64,000 nt of DNA from GAS368 sp965227745 (lineage in GTDB: Bacteria > Verrucomicrobiota > Verrucomicrobiia > Opitutales > Opitutaceae). The notes under the pieces were generated by a model. That model saw only the letters and a program-made list of their open reading frames with translations, was not told the origin of the DNA and did not search any database. Shown piece after piece: positions 8,870 through 18,085 of this stretch (its first letter is position 1; each line of letters opens with the position of its first letter). The position numbers and the translations under genes were made by a program. The stretch is taken from positions 5,890,001 through 5,954,000 of the forward strand of contig OZ245769.1 of assembly GCA_965227745.1 (NCBI GenBank). The letters run 5' to 3'.

Positions 8870-9892
8870 ATGTCTGCCGATATCGATTACACCAAACTCA
8901 GCCGCCAGCAGAAGCTCGCGGTCTTTCTCATCATCATTGGGCCGGAAGCCGCGGCAGATGTGCTGCGCCAGTTTGATGACCCAGAGATCGAGATGCTCTG
9001 TCGCGAGATGTCGACCTTCACGATCGTGCCCATCGCGGTGCAGAAGCAGGCGATGGAAGAGTTCTCGGTCCTCATCGCCCAGAGCGCCAGTTCAGCACTC
9101 GGCGGGCTCGGCTACGCGCAGCGCACGCTCGAGATCGCCAAGGGCGACTACAAGGCATCGGCCATCATCGGTCGCGTGGGCCCGGTGGGCAGCTCAGTCG
9201 AAGTCATCAAGGAGATCTCCGAGATGGAGGGCCGGCAGATCTTTAATTTGGTCAAGCACGAGCAACCGCAGACGATTTCGTTTCTCCTCTCGTACCTCGA
9301 TAGCGCCAAATCCGCCGAGGTATTCTCGCTGCTCACGCCCGATTTGCGCGAGGATGTGGTGGAGCGCTTGGGCACGATCGAGAGCACATCACTCGAGCTG
9401 GTTGGAAAAATCGTCAAGTCGCTTGGCAAGCACTACGACACGAAGGTCCGCCCTGCTTTCCACCGCAGCGGTGGCGTGCGCTCGGTTGCCGACTTGCTGA
9501 ATCATTTGGACAAGGAGATGAGCAAGAACTTGCTCGCCCGTCTCGAGGAGCGCAATGCGTCGCTCGGCGCGGCGATCCGCAAGAAGCTCTTCAGCTTCGA
9601 GGACCTCAATCGCATGCAGCCGGCCGATCTCCAGCGCGTGCTGCGCGAGGTGGATTCTTCGAATCTCGCTATCTCGATGAAGTCCGCGAGCGAAGGGCTG
9701 CGCGACAAAATCTACGGTGCCATTTCCAAGCGCGCCGCCGAATCCCTCAAGGAGGAACTCGAGATGCTCGGGCCAGTACGCCTCAAGGACGTCGAGGTCG
9801 CGCAGGAAGCGATCATCCAGGTCGTGCGCCGGCTCGAGGAGGAGGGGCAGATTTCCCTCGATGCCGAAGGCTCAGACAGCGTGGTCACCTAA
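8870..9892 (+). CDS. fliG: FliG, flagellar motor switch protein
   Basis: FliG is the rotor component that touches the MotA stator and couples torque to the MS ring. The 340-residue product has the three usual domains: an N-terminal domain starting with LSRQQKLAVFLIIIGPEAAA, the middle domain with the EHPQ-like segment KHEQPQTISFLLS, and the C-terminal torque domain with charged helix SLKEELEMLGPVRLKDVEVA. It lies 9 bp after fliF. Length and motifs are normal. Confidence 0.97.
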   Translation: MSADIDYTKLSRQQKLAVFLIIIGPEAAADVLRQFDDPEIEMLCREMSTFTIVPIAVQKQAMEEFSVLIAQSASSALGGLGYAQRTLEIAKGDYKASAIIGRVGPVGSSVEVIKEISEMEGRQIFNLVKHEQPQTISFLLSYLDSAKSAEVFSLLTPDLREDVVERLGTIESTSLELVGKIVKSLGKHYDTKVRPAFHRSGGVRSVADLLNHLDKEMSKNLLARLEERNASLGAAIRKKLFSFEDLNRMQPADLQRVLREVDSSNLAISMKSASEGLRDKIYGAISKRAAESLKEELEMLGPVRLKDVEVAQEAIIQVVRRLEEEGQISLDAEGSDSVVT

Positions 9893-9936
9893 GCGGGAAA
9901 CTCACGTCGCGTTTCAAAAACCGAACAACCTTCACC

Positions 9937-10518
9937 GTGGCCTTTGCCAAACTCGTTGCCTTCGACCGACCGCTCGCCGGTGCCGTAATTCCCGGTGCCG
10001 CCGGGCGCTTCTGCACGGACAAGGAACTCGCGGCACTCGATGAAGCGGCCTATCGGCGCGGCATCGACGCCGCGCGGGCACTGGCGGACCAGCAGATGGT
10101 TGAGTTTCGCGCGGATATGCAGCAGCTCGGCGACGGCATCTTTCAGAAGCTCGGCACGATCGAGCCCTCGCTCGTCGGGCAACTGCGCGATTCGCTTCCC
10201 GCGCTCGCGATGGATCTCGCCCACCGCTTGCTGGCAGGCTACGAGCCTCCCGCCGAAGTGGTTTCCAAGTTGTGCGAAGAGACGCTGGCCGAACTCTTTC
10301 CCGAGCGGGAGAATCTCGAGATCACTCTTTGTAGCCGCGATGCCGCGCTGCTGGAGACAATCCAGCCCGACTGGCTTCGCCGCTATCCCGGCTTGCGCAT
10401 CCGGACTGAAGCGAACTTGAAGCCGGGCGACTGCCAAGTGCGAAGCCGGTTCGGGCTCACCGATGCACGCGTGCAGACGAAGCTCGCCGCGTTGCAACAC
10501 AGTCTTATCCCCTCATGA
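9937..10518 (+). CDS. fliH: FliH, export ATPase regulator (GTG start)
   Basis: FliH binds and restrains the FliI ATPase and links it to the C ring. This 193-residue protein lies between fliG and fliI, overlaps fliI by four bases (ATGA) and has the expected make-up: an acidic helix-rich middle (ALADQQMVEFRADMQQLGDG), a segment AMDLAHRLLAGYEPP that fits the FliH/YscL core, and a C-terminal domain with GDCQVRSRFG. Similarity is weak in this family, so position supports the call. The only suitable initiator is GTG. Confidence 0.8.
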   Translation: MAFAKLVAFDRPLAGAVIPGAAGRFCTDKELAALDEAAYRRGIDAARALADQQMVEFRADMQQLGDGIFQKLGTIEPSLVGQLRDSLPALAMDLAHRLLAGYEPPAEVVSKLCEETLAELFPERENLEITLCSRDAALLETIQPDWLRRYPGLRIRTEANLKPGDCQVRSRFGLTDARVQTKLAALQHSLIPS

Positions 10519-11837
10519 ACTCCGCCGTCGCTCCTCTCGTCGACGTTCTGCGCTCACAGGTTCGCCACCTGCCGTCGGTGCAGCGTGTGGGCGCCGTTAC
10601 GGGCGTGGCGGGCCTGATCATCGAGTCGGACGGCCCGAATGTCGGGCTGGGTGAGCTTTGTCACATCCGTTCGATGCGTGATGAGTTCACGGTTCGTGCG
10701 GAAGTCGTCGGGTTTCGCGAGCACCGCGTACTGCTCATGCCGCTCGGAGATACGGCCGGCCTGCATGTGGGCTGCGAAGTCACCGCCGCCGATCATCCGC
10801 CGCTGCCCAAGGTCGGCCCCGAGATGCTCGGGCGAGTCCTCGATGCGCTCGGCAGACCTTTTGATGGACTCGGCTTGCTGCCGGTCGACCGCATGACGGT
10901 TCGCTCCACGCAGCCGCCGCACCCGCTGCGTCGCCAGCGGATCAAGTTGCCTTTTGTCACGGGTGTGCGGGCCATCGACTCGTTCATTCCCTTTGGCCGC
11001 GGACAGCGCCTCGGTCTTTTCGCCGGTTCCGGTGTCGGTAAGTCGACCTTGATGGGCATGATCGCGCGTGCTTCCGAGGCGGATGTCGTCGTGATCGCGC
11101 TCGTCGGTGAGCGCGGTCGCGAGGTGCGCGAGTTTATCGAAAAGGATCTGGGGCCCGAGGGGATGAAGCGAGCCGTGGTGGTCGTGGCGACGTCCGACAC
11201 CTCCGCGCCACTGCGCCTGCGCGCTGCGACCACGGCGACCTCGATTGCCGAGGCGTGGCGCGATGCCGGAAAGAATGTTTTGTTCATGATGGATTCGGTC
11301 ACGCGCTATGCGATGGCGCAGCGCGAGATCGGTCTGGCCGTAGGTGAGCCGCCGGCGACGCGTGGCTATACGCCGTCTGTCTTTGCGATGCTGCCGCGCT
11401 TGCTGGAACGTGCGGGTGCGGGCGAGCAGGGGGCGATCACGGCGCTCTACACTGTGCTCGTCGAAGGCGATGACATGAACGAGCCCGTCGCCGATGCGGT
11501 GCGCGGTATCCTAGACGGCCACATCGTGCTTTCGCGACACCTCGCCCACTTCAATCACTACCCCGCCATCGATGTACTGGAGAGCGTATCGCGCCTCACG
11601 CGCGACGTTTGCTCGCCGGACGAAGTAGCTTTGACCGCCAAAGCCCGGGAGCACCTCGCGATGTATCGCAAGAATGAAGATCTCGTTTCCATCGGGGCGT
11701 ACACCAAGGGCTCCAATCCCGCTCTCGACCAAGCGATCACGCTGAACGAGCCGTTGAAGAATTTTCTCCGCCAATCCGTGCACGAGCACACCGCCCGTGC
11801 CCAAACGTTCGCCAACCTCAAAAAAATCGTCGCATGA
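10515..11837 (+). CDS. fliI: FliI, flagellum-specific export ATPase
   Basis: FliI is the hexameric ATPase that feeds substrates and chaperones to the flagellar export gate. The 440-residue protein resembles F1-beta: Walker A at 170-178 (AGSGVGKST), the ALVGERGREVREFIE loop, Walker B region VLFMMDSVTRYAMAQREIG, and the family block GEPPATRGYTPSVFAMLPRL. It overlaps fliH by four bases at its start and fliJ by four bases at its end, indicating coupled translation. Confidence 0.97.
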   Translation: MNSAVAPLVDVLRSQVRHLPSVQRVGAVTGVAGLIIESDGPNVGLGELCHIRSMRDEFTVRAEVVGFREHRVLLMPLGDTAGLHVGCEVTAADHPPLPKVGPEMLGRVLDALGRPFDGLGLLPVDRMTVRSTQPPHPLRRQRIKLPFVTGVRAIDSFIPFGRGQRLGLFAGSGVGKSTLMGMIARASEADVVVIALVGERGREVREFIEKDLGPEGMKRAVVVVATSDTSAPLRLRAATTATSIAEAWRDAGKNVLFMMDSVTRYAMAQREIGLAVGEPPATRGYTPSVFAMLPRLLERAGAGEQGAITALYTVLVEGDDMNEPVADAVRGILDGHIVLSRHLAHFNHYPAIDVLESVSRLTRDVCSPDEVALTAKAREHLAMYRKNEDLVSIGAYTKGSNPALDQAITLNEPLKNFLRQSVHEHTARAQTFANLKKIVA

Positions 11838-12292
11838 AACGTTTCCGCTTCCCCCTCCGCCCGGTTGCAGTGTTGCGCGCCCATCGCGAGCTTCGCGCCC
11901 GCGAGGCTTTCGCCGCTTCGGTTCACGCCTATGTTCAGTCTGAGGAGTTGCTTGCGACCACGCGCGCGCGTGTGGCGCAGTTTGAGGCCGCCCTCTTCGC
12001 AGGACGCAAGGCGACTTTTAATCCCGCCGAGGAAGCGCAGCAACTCACCGCCTACCGCCGCGAGTGCGCCGTCGAGGGCGAGGCCGAGCGGGCCGTGTTT
12101 GCCGCCCGGGCTGCGATGGATCGCTGTCGCAACGACTATCTCGAAGCCCACCGCAAAGTCGAAGTCGTCAAGCGGCTCGAGACCAAGGCCCGCACCGCGC
12201 ATCAGCAGGAGGCCAACCGCGAAGCCCAGGCCGAGTTTGATGACTACGCGTCGCGGCGCGCCATGCAGCGCGCTCCTCTCTTTTCGCCATGA
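11834..12292 (+). CDS. fliJ: FliJ, export chaperone-escort protein
   Basis: FliJ is a coiled-coil protein that sits in the FliI ring and contacts FlhA. The 152-residue product begins KRFRFPLRPVAVLRAHRELR, which fits FliJ proteins (an aromatic, basic start followed by a long alpha-helical hairpin), and is rich in Ala, Glu and Arg throughout. Sequence is poorly conserved in the family, so the position directly after fliI, with a four-base overlap at each end, is the stronger evidence. Confidence 0.8.
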   Translation: MKRFRFPLRPVAVLRAHRELRAREAFAASVHAYVQSEELLATTRARVAQFEAALFAGRKATFNPAEEAQQLTAYRRECAVEGEAERAVFAARAAMDRCRNDYLEAHRKVEVVKRLETKARTAHQQEANREAQAEFDDYASRRAMQRAPLFSP

Positions 12293-12924
12293 TCGCTAAA
12301 CTACAGAATCCGGCCGTCGCCGCCGCCCTCGGCATTGTTCTCAGCATCGGCCTGGGCGTGTCCCTGTGCATCCGTGTCCTCAACCCTCTGCTGGAGCGCG
12401 CTGCCGCAGCGGCTGCCGCCGGTCATGAAGAAATCAAAGTCACGCCGGAATTGAAGGAGAAGGGCTGGGATTTCTGGACCATCGAGATCGATAATCTCTC
12501 GAATGAGCTGAAGGAAGAGAAGGCCCGTCTCCGCAAGCAGTCCGAACTGCTCGACCAGCGCACCGTGCGCCTCGCCGCCGAGGAGAAGGAACTCGCCAAA
12601 GTACGCGCCGACGTCGAGGCGATCCGCAAGGAGATCGCAGACAAGGTGTCGGAAATCACCGCTGACGAATCCAAGAATCTTAAAGCGCTCGCGCAGACCT
12701 ACACGAGCCTCACGCCCCGCGCAGCCGTAGCGATCTTCCGCGAGATGGATGACAACACGGCCGTCAAAATATTGTCGCTCATGAAGGCTGATGTGGTCGG
12801 CCCGATCTTTGAGCAGATGAGCCAAGCCAATGGCGCCGATGGCACCCCGATGGCGCGCCGCGCGGCGATGCTGTCCGAGCGGTTGCGCTTGATCAAAGCG
12901 GCGAAGCAGAACCCGCCGTCTTAA
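12289..12924 (+). CDS. MotE-like flagellar protein (membrane anchor, coiled coil, MgtE-N-like domain)
   Basis: The 211-residue protein has one N-terminal membrane segment (AALGIVLSIGLGVSLCI), a coiled coil at about 60-125 rich in Lys/Glu (EEKARLRKQSELLDQR) and a C-terminal domain at about 135-190 (LTPRAAVAIFREMDDNTAVK, then ILSLM) like the MgtE N-terminal/FliG-like fold seen in MotE and FlbB-type proteins. Such proteins are reported as periplasmic MotC chaperones or stator-associated factors. No MotC is seen here, so the precise role is open. It overlaps fliJ by four bases and is followed by an intrinsic terminator. Confidence 0.7.
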   Translation: MIAKLQNPAVAAALGIVLSIGLGVSLCIRVLNPLLERAAAAAAAGHEEIKVTPELKEKGWDFWTIEIDNLSNELKEEKARLRKQSELLDQRTVRLAAEEKELAKVRADVEAIRKEIADKVSEITADESKNLKALAQTYTSLTPRAAVAIFREMDDNTAVKILSLMKADVVGPIFEQMSQANGADGTPMARRAAMLSERLRLIKAAKQNPPS

Positions 12925-12937
12925 TTTATCTTTCATG

Positions 12938-12965
12938 CCGCGCCATGGATCGGTGCGGTTTTTTT
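12938..12965 (+). terminator. Intrinsic terminator inside the flagellar locus
   Basis: CCGCGCC, a seven-base loop and GGTGCGG form a seven-pair stem with one G-U pair, followed directly by seven T residues. It sits between the motE-like gene and fliK, so it would end or attenuate the flgB-motE transcript and give fliK onward a separate or reduced supply. Confidence 0.6.
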
Positions 12966-12987
12966 GAACCACGGAAGGTCACGTACT

Positions 12988-14925
12988 ATGTCACTTTCCG
13001 TCCCAACCACCTCTCCAGAATCGATTTTTCCCCAGCTGCCCGCTGGCGGTGATGCCTTGATTGGCATGGCCGCGCCGGCAGTGGAAGGGAGTGCGCCGTT
13101 TGCGGAATTGCTGACCGGATGGGTGCCGACCCCGACCGGGAGCGCGATCACGACTCCGCCCCAGGGCGCGCTGTGGGCAACTCAGAAGGCCACGACGCCT
13201 TCGCTTGCGGGCAAAGATTCGAGTGCCGCCCGCTGGATAGGCTCAGCCCAACGGAACGTCGGCCAATTTACGACTGAGCGGAGTCCGGGTAGTGAAGCCT
13301 CGATCGCTCCTTGCGCGCTCCCTGCTGGCGGGGGTGCGCCCGTAGCGGAATCGGAGGCCGGATTGGTGCCGACCACCACTACCCCCATCACCGCACCGTG
13401 GGCACCGGAGATTTCCACGACGCCTTCGCTCACTGGAAAAGGTTCGAGTGCTCCCCGTTGGCTTGGCTCGCCCCATCCGCGTGCCGGCCAATTTTCAGCT
13501 AAGCCCGACGATGTGAGCTTAGAGCAGATGCCGATCGTCGGCACCGCTGAAGGGGCCGAGATTGAGAAGCCTGTCGTTGGGCAGACTTCCAAGCCCAGCG
13601 GCGGCTCATCCAAACGCGCCGTAGGACAAAGTGAGATCATCCCCGCGTTACCTGGTGCATCGACCAGTCTTACGATCCCGGTCGACTTGCTGCAAAATCT
13701 ACCAATCCCCGTGGTGCCCGCGCCGACAGAAACTGCGACGCCCACGGTCGAATTGGGTGCCGTGCCGGTGACCGACGACGGCTCGGATTTAAGCCAGGAC
13801 ATCGGCGGCGAGCCTTTGGCCGAAGCTAAGCGCGGCGAGAGGGTCGCGGTGCCGACGCGTTCTTTCGCTCCGGCCGAAATTGCAACTCGGCGGTTTACGG
13901 TGCGTGACACGGGTGAGTCGAGAAGCCGGGAGACAAATCCAGAATTGAAAAACCGTGAAGCAACTCCACTGCTGCGGGCGGATCCTCAGGAACTCAAACC
14001 GTCGGCGATTGCCGATGCGGTCGAGACTTTGTCTCCGCTGGAGAACTCTTTGTATTCGGAAAAGGCGGACAAAATTTCTGCCGCCGCAGTGATCCCCCCA
14101 GTCGCCTTGGCTGGAGCGCCAGACGTAGAAAAGAAGCCGCTGCCGCGTCGGGAAAAAATTGCCGCTGGCGCGGAGAAAATTTCCCGGGACAGATTTTCTG
14201 CTGAAACTGCTCTGGAGAAAACATTTCTATCCACTGATTCAGAGCCGCTTGTGAAGCAGGCACCGAACGTTGGCACCGACGTTGCTAAATCCGGCATCGA
14301 TATGTTCGATCACTCTTCCAACCACTCTGCCGCTCTCGTCGCGCCTCATGCCGCGTCGCTGGTGGCGCATGAGGCGGGGATGGCGGAGAAGGTCGTGGAA
14401 AAGTCCTTCGCGCCAGAGATGGCGGGCGCGGCGCAGCGCGCCGTCGAGGCGGTGCTGACGGCGGCAGATCGCATGAGCAGCGGCGACCGCCACATGGTTA
14501 ATCTCCATTTTTCTGTCGGGGGCAACGATCTCGTCGTGCGTGTCGAACTCCGCGCCGACGAGGTCCACGCCACGTTTCAGACCGATTCGGCCGAGCTGCG
14601 CAGCGCGCTCGCCCAGGAGTGGCACACGGTGAACAGCGGCACAGAGGCTGATCGTGCGCTGCACTTCGCTTCGCCTGTTTTCACGGGCAATTCCAATCAG
14701 TCCGCTTCGTCTAATCTCTCTTCTTTCTCGGGCGGCGAAGGCTCCTCGCGCCACCAGCAGCAAGAAGCGCGGCGCGCAGCCGACGAGTCGTTTGCCGTGA
14801 TCGCGGGTATTCGTGCCGCACGCGCCACGTCCGATCTGGCGAGTGAATCGGTCACGACCTCTGCCTTGGGAGCAACTCGTCCCACCTCATCAACCACCGC
14901 GGGCCGGTTGCTCGCTCACGCTTAA
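12988..14925 (+). CDS. fliK: FliK, hook-length control protein with an internal duplication
   Basis: FliK measures hook length and switches export specificity through FlhB. The 645-residue protein is long, low in complexity and rich in Pro, Thr, Ser and Ala, with a C-terminal Flg_hook-like domain at about 505-575 (MVNLHFSVGGNDLVVRVELR). The N-terminal 170 residues contain a duplicated unit of about 70 residues: compare TTPSLAGKDSSAARWIGS with TTPSLTGKGSSAPRWLGS, each followed by a VGQF or AGQF motif. The ATG at 12988 is chosen over an upstream in-frame TTG because GGAAGG lies 11 bases before it, one of the few clear ribosome-binding sequences here. Confidence 0.85.
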   Translation: MSLSVPTTSPESIFPQLPAGGDALIGMAAPAVEGSAPFAELLTGWVPTPTGSAITTPPQGALWATQKATTPSLAGKDSSAARWIGSAQRNVGQFTTERSPGSEASIAPCALPAGGGAPVAESEAGLVPTTTTPITAPWAPEISTTPSLTGKGSSAPRWLGSPHPRAGQFSAKPDDVSLEQMPIVGTAEGAEIEKPVVGQTSKPSGGSSKRAVGQSEIIPALPGASTSLTIPVDLLQNLPIPVVPAPTETATPTVELGAVPVTDDGSDLSQDIGGEPLAEAKRGERVAVPTRSFAPAEIATRRFTVRDTGESRSRETNPELKNREATPLLRADPQELKPSAIADAVETLSPLENSLYSEKADKISAAAVIPPVALAGAPDVEKKPLPRREKIAAGAEKISRDRFSAETALEKTFLSTDSEPLVKQAPNVGTDVAKSGIDMFDHSSNHSAALVAPHAASLVAHEAGMAEKVVEKSFAPEMAGAAQRAVEAVLTAADRMSSGDRHMVNLHFSVGGNDLVVRVELRADEVHATFQTDSAELRSALAQEWHTVNSGTEADRALHFASPVFTGNSNQSASSNLSSFSGGEGSSRHQQQEARRAADESFAVIAGIRAARATSDLASESVTTSALGATRPTSSTTAGRLLAHA

Positions 14926-14930
14926 AATTT

Positions 14931-15419
14931 ATGTCCGCCATCTCCGCCATTACCGCCACTCGCGCTTACGCGACCTCTGCCACGGACGGCACCGACACCA
15001 CCACTACCACGGCCACTCGCACTCCGCAGAAGACGCTCGGTCAGGGCGATTTTCTCAAGCTGCTGGCCACGCAATTTCAAACGCAGGATCCGATGAAGCC
15101 GATGGAGGACACGGCGTTTATCGCGCAGATGGCGCAGTTCTCCTCGCTCGAGCAATCGAAAACCATGGCTTCCGATATGGCGGCCCTGCGCTCCGATCAG
15201 CAGCGCACGGCGGCCAATTCCTACCTCGGCCACCGCGTCACGGTCGATGCCGGCAAAGGCACCAGCGCCACCGGTGATGTCACCGCCATCGATTCGAGCG
15301 GCGCCGAGCCCCAACTCGTGATCAACGGCACCCTGTATCCCCTTTCTTCCGTGCTCCTCGTGGAGCCAAGCACAGTCACCGCCCCCGTCTCCCAACCGGT
15401 CAATACCGGCGGGGCCTAA
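14931..15419 (+). CDS. flgD: FlgD, hook-capping (scaffold) protein
   Basis: FlgD caps the growing hook and is needed for FlgE polymerisation. The 162-residue protein begins with a Thr/Ala-rich tail, then the family signature LGQGDFLKLLATQFQTQDPM followed by FIAQMAQFSSLEQ. The C-terminal half (about 85-150) is a short beta domain. It is shorter than enteric FlgD (about 230), lacking much of the Ig-like part. It sits between fliK and flgE, 5 bp after fliK. Confidence 0.93.
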   Translation: MSAISAITATRAYATSATDGTDTTTTTATRTPQKTLGQGDFLKLLATQFQTQDPMKPMEDTAFIAQMAQFSSLEQSKTMASDMAALRSDQQRTAANSYLGHRVTVDAGKGTSATGDVTAIDSSGAEPQLVINGTLYPLSSVLLVEPSTVTAPVSQPVNTGGA

Positions 15420-15442
15420 TCCTCCAAACCAGCAAAAATACC

Positions 15443-16318
15443 ATGTCACTCATCGGCACTATGGGCAGCGGCGTTAGCGCGCTGCGTACCTTCATGAAGG
15501 GTCTCGAAGTCATCGGCAATAATATCGCCAACGTGAACACGACGGGCTTCAAGGCCTCCGAGGCGAAATACGTCGATAGCTTCAGCAATATTCTCCAGCG
15601 CTCTTCGCCCACGACGACGAGCACGGGCAATGCGCCCTCGATCGGCGTCGGCACGGGTGTTTCCCTCGCCGGTGTGACGACAAATTTCGGCCAGGGCTCG
15701 CTCTCGAGCACCGGCCGTGACACCGACCTCGGCATTTCCGGCAATGGCTTCTTTCACGTGAAGAACCCTTCCGATGGAAATGAATTCGCCACGCGCTCCG
15801 GCGACTTCCGCTGGGATGACAACGGCTATCTCGTCACCGCCGGCGGACTTCGCGTGCAGGGTCTCACCGGCAGCGGCCTCGGCACCGTCGGTGATATTAA
15901 GCTCGGCACGCCGCCCACTGGCACCGAGCTGCAGTCGGCCACGTTCGACCGCTCTGGGAATGTCATCGAATTTTATTCCAACGGCACCTCGGCCACGACG
16001 AATCAGGTGCTGCTGCAAAATTTCAACGATCCATCGGCGCTCGTGAAAGAGGGCAATAGCCTCTTCTCCGGCTTGCTTCCCGCCGGCCCGATCGGCGCGG
16101 CCGCAGGCAGCTCGGCGCTCGCCACGGGCACCACTAACGTCCCGGGTAAGAATGGCCTCGGCTTCATCCAGGCCGGTGCCCTCGAACTCTCGAACGTCGA
16201 TCTCACCGAGCAGTTTTCCAATCTGATCACGACCCAACGCAGCTTCCAAGCTGGCTCCCGACTTCTGACGGTTTCCGACACCGTCTTGGAAGACATCGTG
16301 AATTTGAAGCAGCGCTAA
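15443..16318 (+). CDS. flgE: FlgE-type flagellar hook protein (short)
   Basis: The product, 291 residues, has the axial-protein N-terminus (GLEVIGNNIANVNTTGFKAS), a hook-type middle (LGISGNGFFHVKNP, TRSGDFRWDDNGYLV) and the C-terminal heptad region LSNVDLTEQFSNLITTQRSF with the usual final helix. Position after fliK-flgD points to the hook subunit FlgE. At 291 residues it is much shorter than enteric FlgE (about 400), so outer domains are reduced. A FlgF- or FlgG-like rod role is the alternative, but such genes normally follow elsewhere. Confidence 0.82.
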   Translation: MSLIGTMGSGVSALRTFMKGLEVIGNNIANVNTTGFKASEAKYVDSFSNILQRSSPTTTSTGNAPSIGVGTGVSLAGVTTNFGQGSLSSTGRDTDLGISGNGFFHVKNPSDGNEFATRSGDFRWDDNGYLVTAGGLRVQGLTGSGLGTVGDIKLGTPPTGTELQSATFDRSGNVIEFYSNGTSATTNQVLLQNFNDPSALVKEGNSLFSGLLPAGPIGAAAGSSALATGTTNVPGKNGLGFIQAGALELSNVDLTEQFSNLITTQRSFQAGSRLLTVSDTVLEDIVNLKQR

Positions 16319-16412
16319 GCTGAACGGGTGGTGTGCGGGTGCGGAGGAGATCTTCCTCCGCATCCGCCATCACTTGCGGTTCTTCACTCTCAACTCTTTT
16401 CCCCTCCCACTC

Positions 16413-17024
16413 ATGTCCGCTCCCAAAGCCGAAGCCCCTTCGAAAGAAGGCGCCGCGCCCACGGTCATCTCGCCCTCTGCCCCCGCCAAGCGCGGTGGCG
16501 CCGGAGCGTGGATTCCCGTCATCGTGGCGGTACTCCTCGCACCCGCTGCCACCTGGGCCACGGTTGAGTTCGTCCTGCTGCCCCGGCTGCAAAAGAAGAT
16601 CGCCGCGGGTGGGGCCGAGCATGCTACGGAAGAATCGCACGCGGCCCCGGCCGCGGAGTCTTCCGGCCATGGCGGTAAGCCGGCCAAAGAAGGCAAAGGC
16701 GGCAAAGAGGGTGGAGGTGCCGCTGGCGGCTATGAGTTTCAAAATGTCGTGGTTAACCTCGCCGGTACCATGGGCACGCGCTACCTGAAGACGAGTTTCC
16801 TCGTTACGGGTGCCAAGGACGTCGACGTGAGAGCGGTTTTCGAAGGCGCCAAGCCGCGCCTCACCGATGTCACGCTGAATGTGCTCTCCTCGCTCACGCT
16901 CTCCGATCTCGAGGAGCCGGGCTCGAAGAACATCCTCCGCGAGAAGCTCGTGATGGCGTACAATCAGGCGCTCGGCAAAAAAGTGGCCGATCAGGTCTAT
17001 TTCTCGGATTTCGTCATTCAGTAA
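16413..17024 (+). CDS. fliL: FliL, stator-associated basal body protein
   Basis: FliL is a single-span membrane protein that supports stators at the motor. The 203-residue product has a charged cytoplasmic start, one membrane segment (AWIPVIVAVLLAPAATWATV), a Gly/Lys/Glu-rich linker and a C-terminal domain (YEFQNVVVNLAGTMGTRYLK) typical of FliL. I start it at the ATG at 16413; an upstream in-frame TTG gives an unlikely extension. The leader is CCCCTCCCACTC, without a Shine-Dalgarno motif. It precedes fliM by 11 bp. Confidence 0.9.
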   Translation: MSAPKAEAPSKEGAAPTVISPSAPAKRGGAGAWIPVIVAVLLAPAATWATVEFVLLPRLQKKIAAGGAEHATEESHAAPAAESSGHGGKPAKEGKGGKEGGGAAGGYEFQNVVVNLAGTMGTRYLKTSFLVTGAKDVDVRAVFEGAKPRLTDVTLNVLSSLTLSDLEEPGSKNILREKLVMAYNQALGKKVADQVYFSDFVIQ

Positions 17025-17035
17025 GGTGCCGCGCC

Positions 17036-18085
17036 ATGTCCGATGAAGCTCAAAAGCCGGTGACGGACTTTCTCGACCAAAGCGAGATCGACAAGCTGCT
17101 CGCGCAGACGATCGATACGCAGCCGAGCAAGCCCATGCTGATCGGCCCGGACGGGATCAGCACCGCCGCGCTCAAAATCGAGCCCTACGATTTTCGCAAT
17201 CCGGCCTTTCTCTCTGAGGGGGAACTCCGCCGCCTGCGGCTGCTGCATGAGGACTTCATCCGCTACCTCAGCGCGCGGCTCTCGCTTTACCTGCGCATGG
17301 AGTTTGGGCTCAAGATGGCCAAGCTCACGACCGTCACCTACTCAAAGTTTTGCGAGGCGCTGCCGAATCCGACGCATATCTCACTCTTCAAGGTCGAGCC
17401 GCTCACAGGCGTTGGCATCCTGGATATGAATCCGCGCCTGGCGCTGACCATCGCCGACCGCCTCCTCGGAGGTCGCGGCCACTCGGTTAAGGCGGAGCGT
17501 TATCTGACCGAAATCGAAATCGCGCTGATCGAGGATGTGATTGTAATCCTCCTCGAGGAATGGTGTGCGCAATGGAAGGGGGAGCAGGAGCTTCGTCCCG
17601 TACTCATCGGCCACGAGAATAATGGCCGCTTTCTCCAGACGTCGCCCAAGGATGCCATCGTGCTAGCGCTCACGCTCGAGGTGAATTTCGGGGATTGCTC
17701 CGAGCAAATTCAGATTGGCGTGCCCTACTACACGATCGAGCCGGTGGTGAAGAAGATGCAGGCGCGCCGGCAGAAGGATACGGCTGTCGCTCAGACGGTA
17801 GCGCGTGCGGAGTGGCAGGCTTCCTACGATCGCATCACACTGCCGATCCGGGCCGAGTGGCAGGCCTTTGAGCTTTCCCTTCGCGAAATCACCAGCCTGC
17901 GTGTCGGCGACGTGATCGAAATGCAGCCGTCGGTGTGCAGCGAGACCCGCGTGCTCCTCAATGGCACGCCTAAATTTGTCGGCACCGTCGGTCTCGATAG
18001 TGACCGCGTCGCCATCCAACTCACCCGTAAACTTCCCGCTGAGGATTCCTCACATGCCAAATCTGACGGACGAAAAGTCTCTTGA
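17036..18085 (+). CDS. fliM: FliM, flagellar motor switch protein
   Basis: FliM forms the C ring with FliG and FliN and binds phosphorylated CheY. The 349-residue protein has the N-terminal CheY-binding-type segment FLDQSEIDKLLAQ, the CheC-like middle domain (RLLGGRGHSV, LTEIEIALIEDVI) and the C-terminal SPOA domain (SLRVGDVIEMQPSV). Its last 32 bases overlap fliN in another frame, indicating tight coupling. The size is normal. Confidence 0.96.
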   Translation: MSDEAQKPVTDFLDQSEIDKLLAQTIDTQPSKPMLIGPDGISTAALKIEPYDFRNPAFLSEGELRRLRLLHEDFIRYLSARLSLYLRMEFGLKMAKLTTVTYSKFCEALPNPTHISLFKVEPLTGVGILDMNPRLALTIADRLLGGRGHSVKAERYLTEIEIALIEDVIVILLEEWCAQWKGEQELRPVLIGHENNGRFLQTSPKDAIVLALTLEVNFGDCSEQIQIGVPYYTIEPVVKKMQARRQKDTAVAQTVARAEWQASYDRITLPIRAEWQAFELSLREITSLRVGDVIEMQPSVCSETRVLLNGTPKFVGTVGLDSDRVAIQLTRKLPAEDSSHAKSDGRKVS

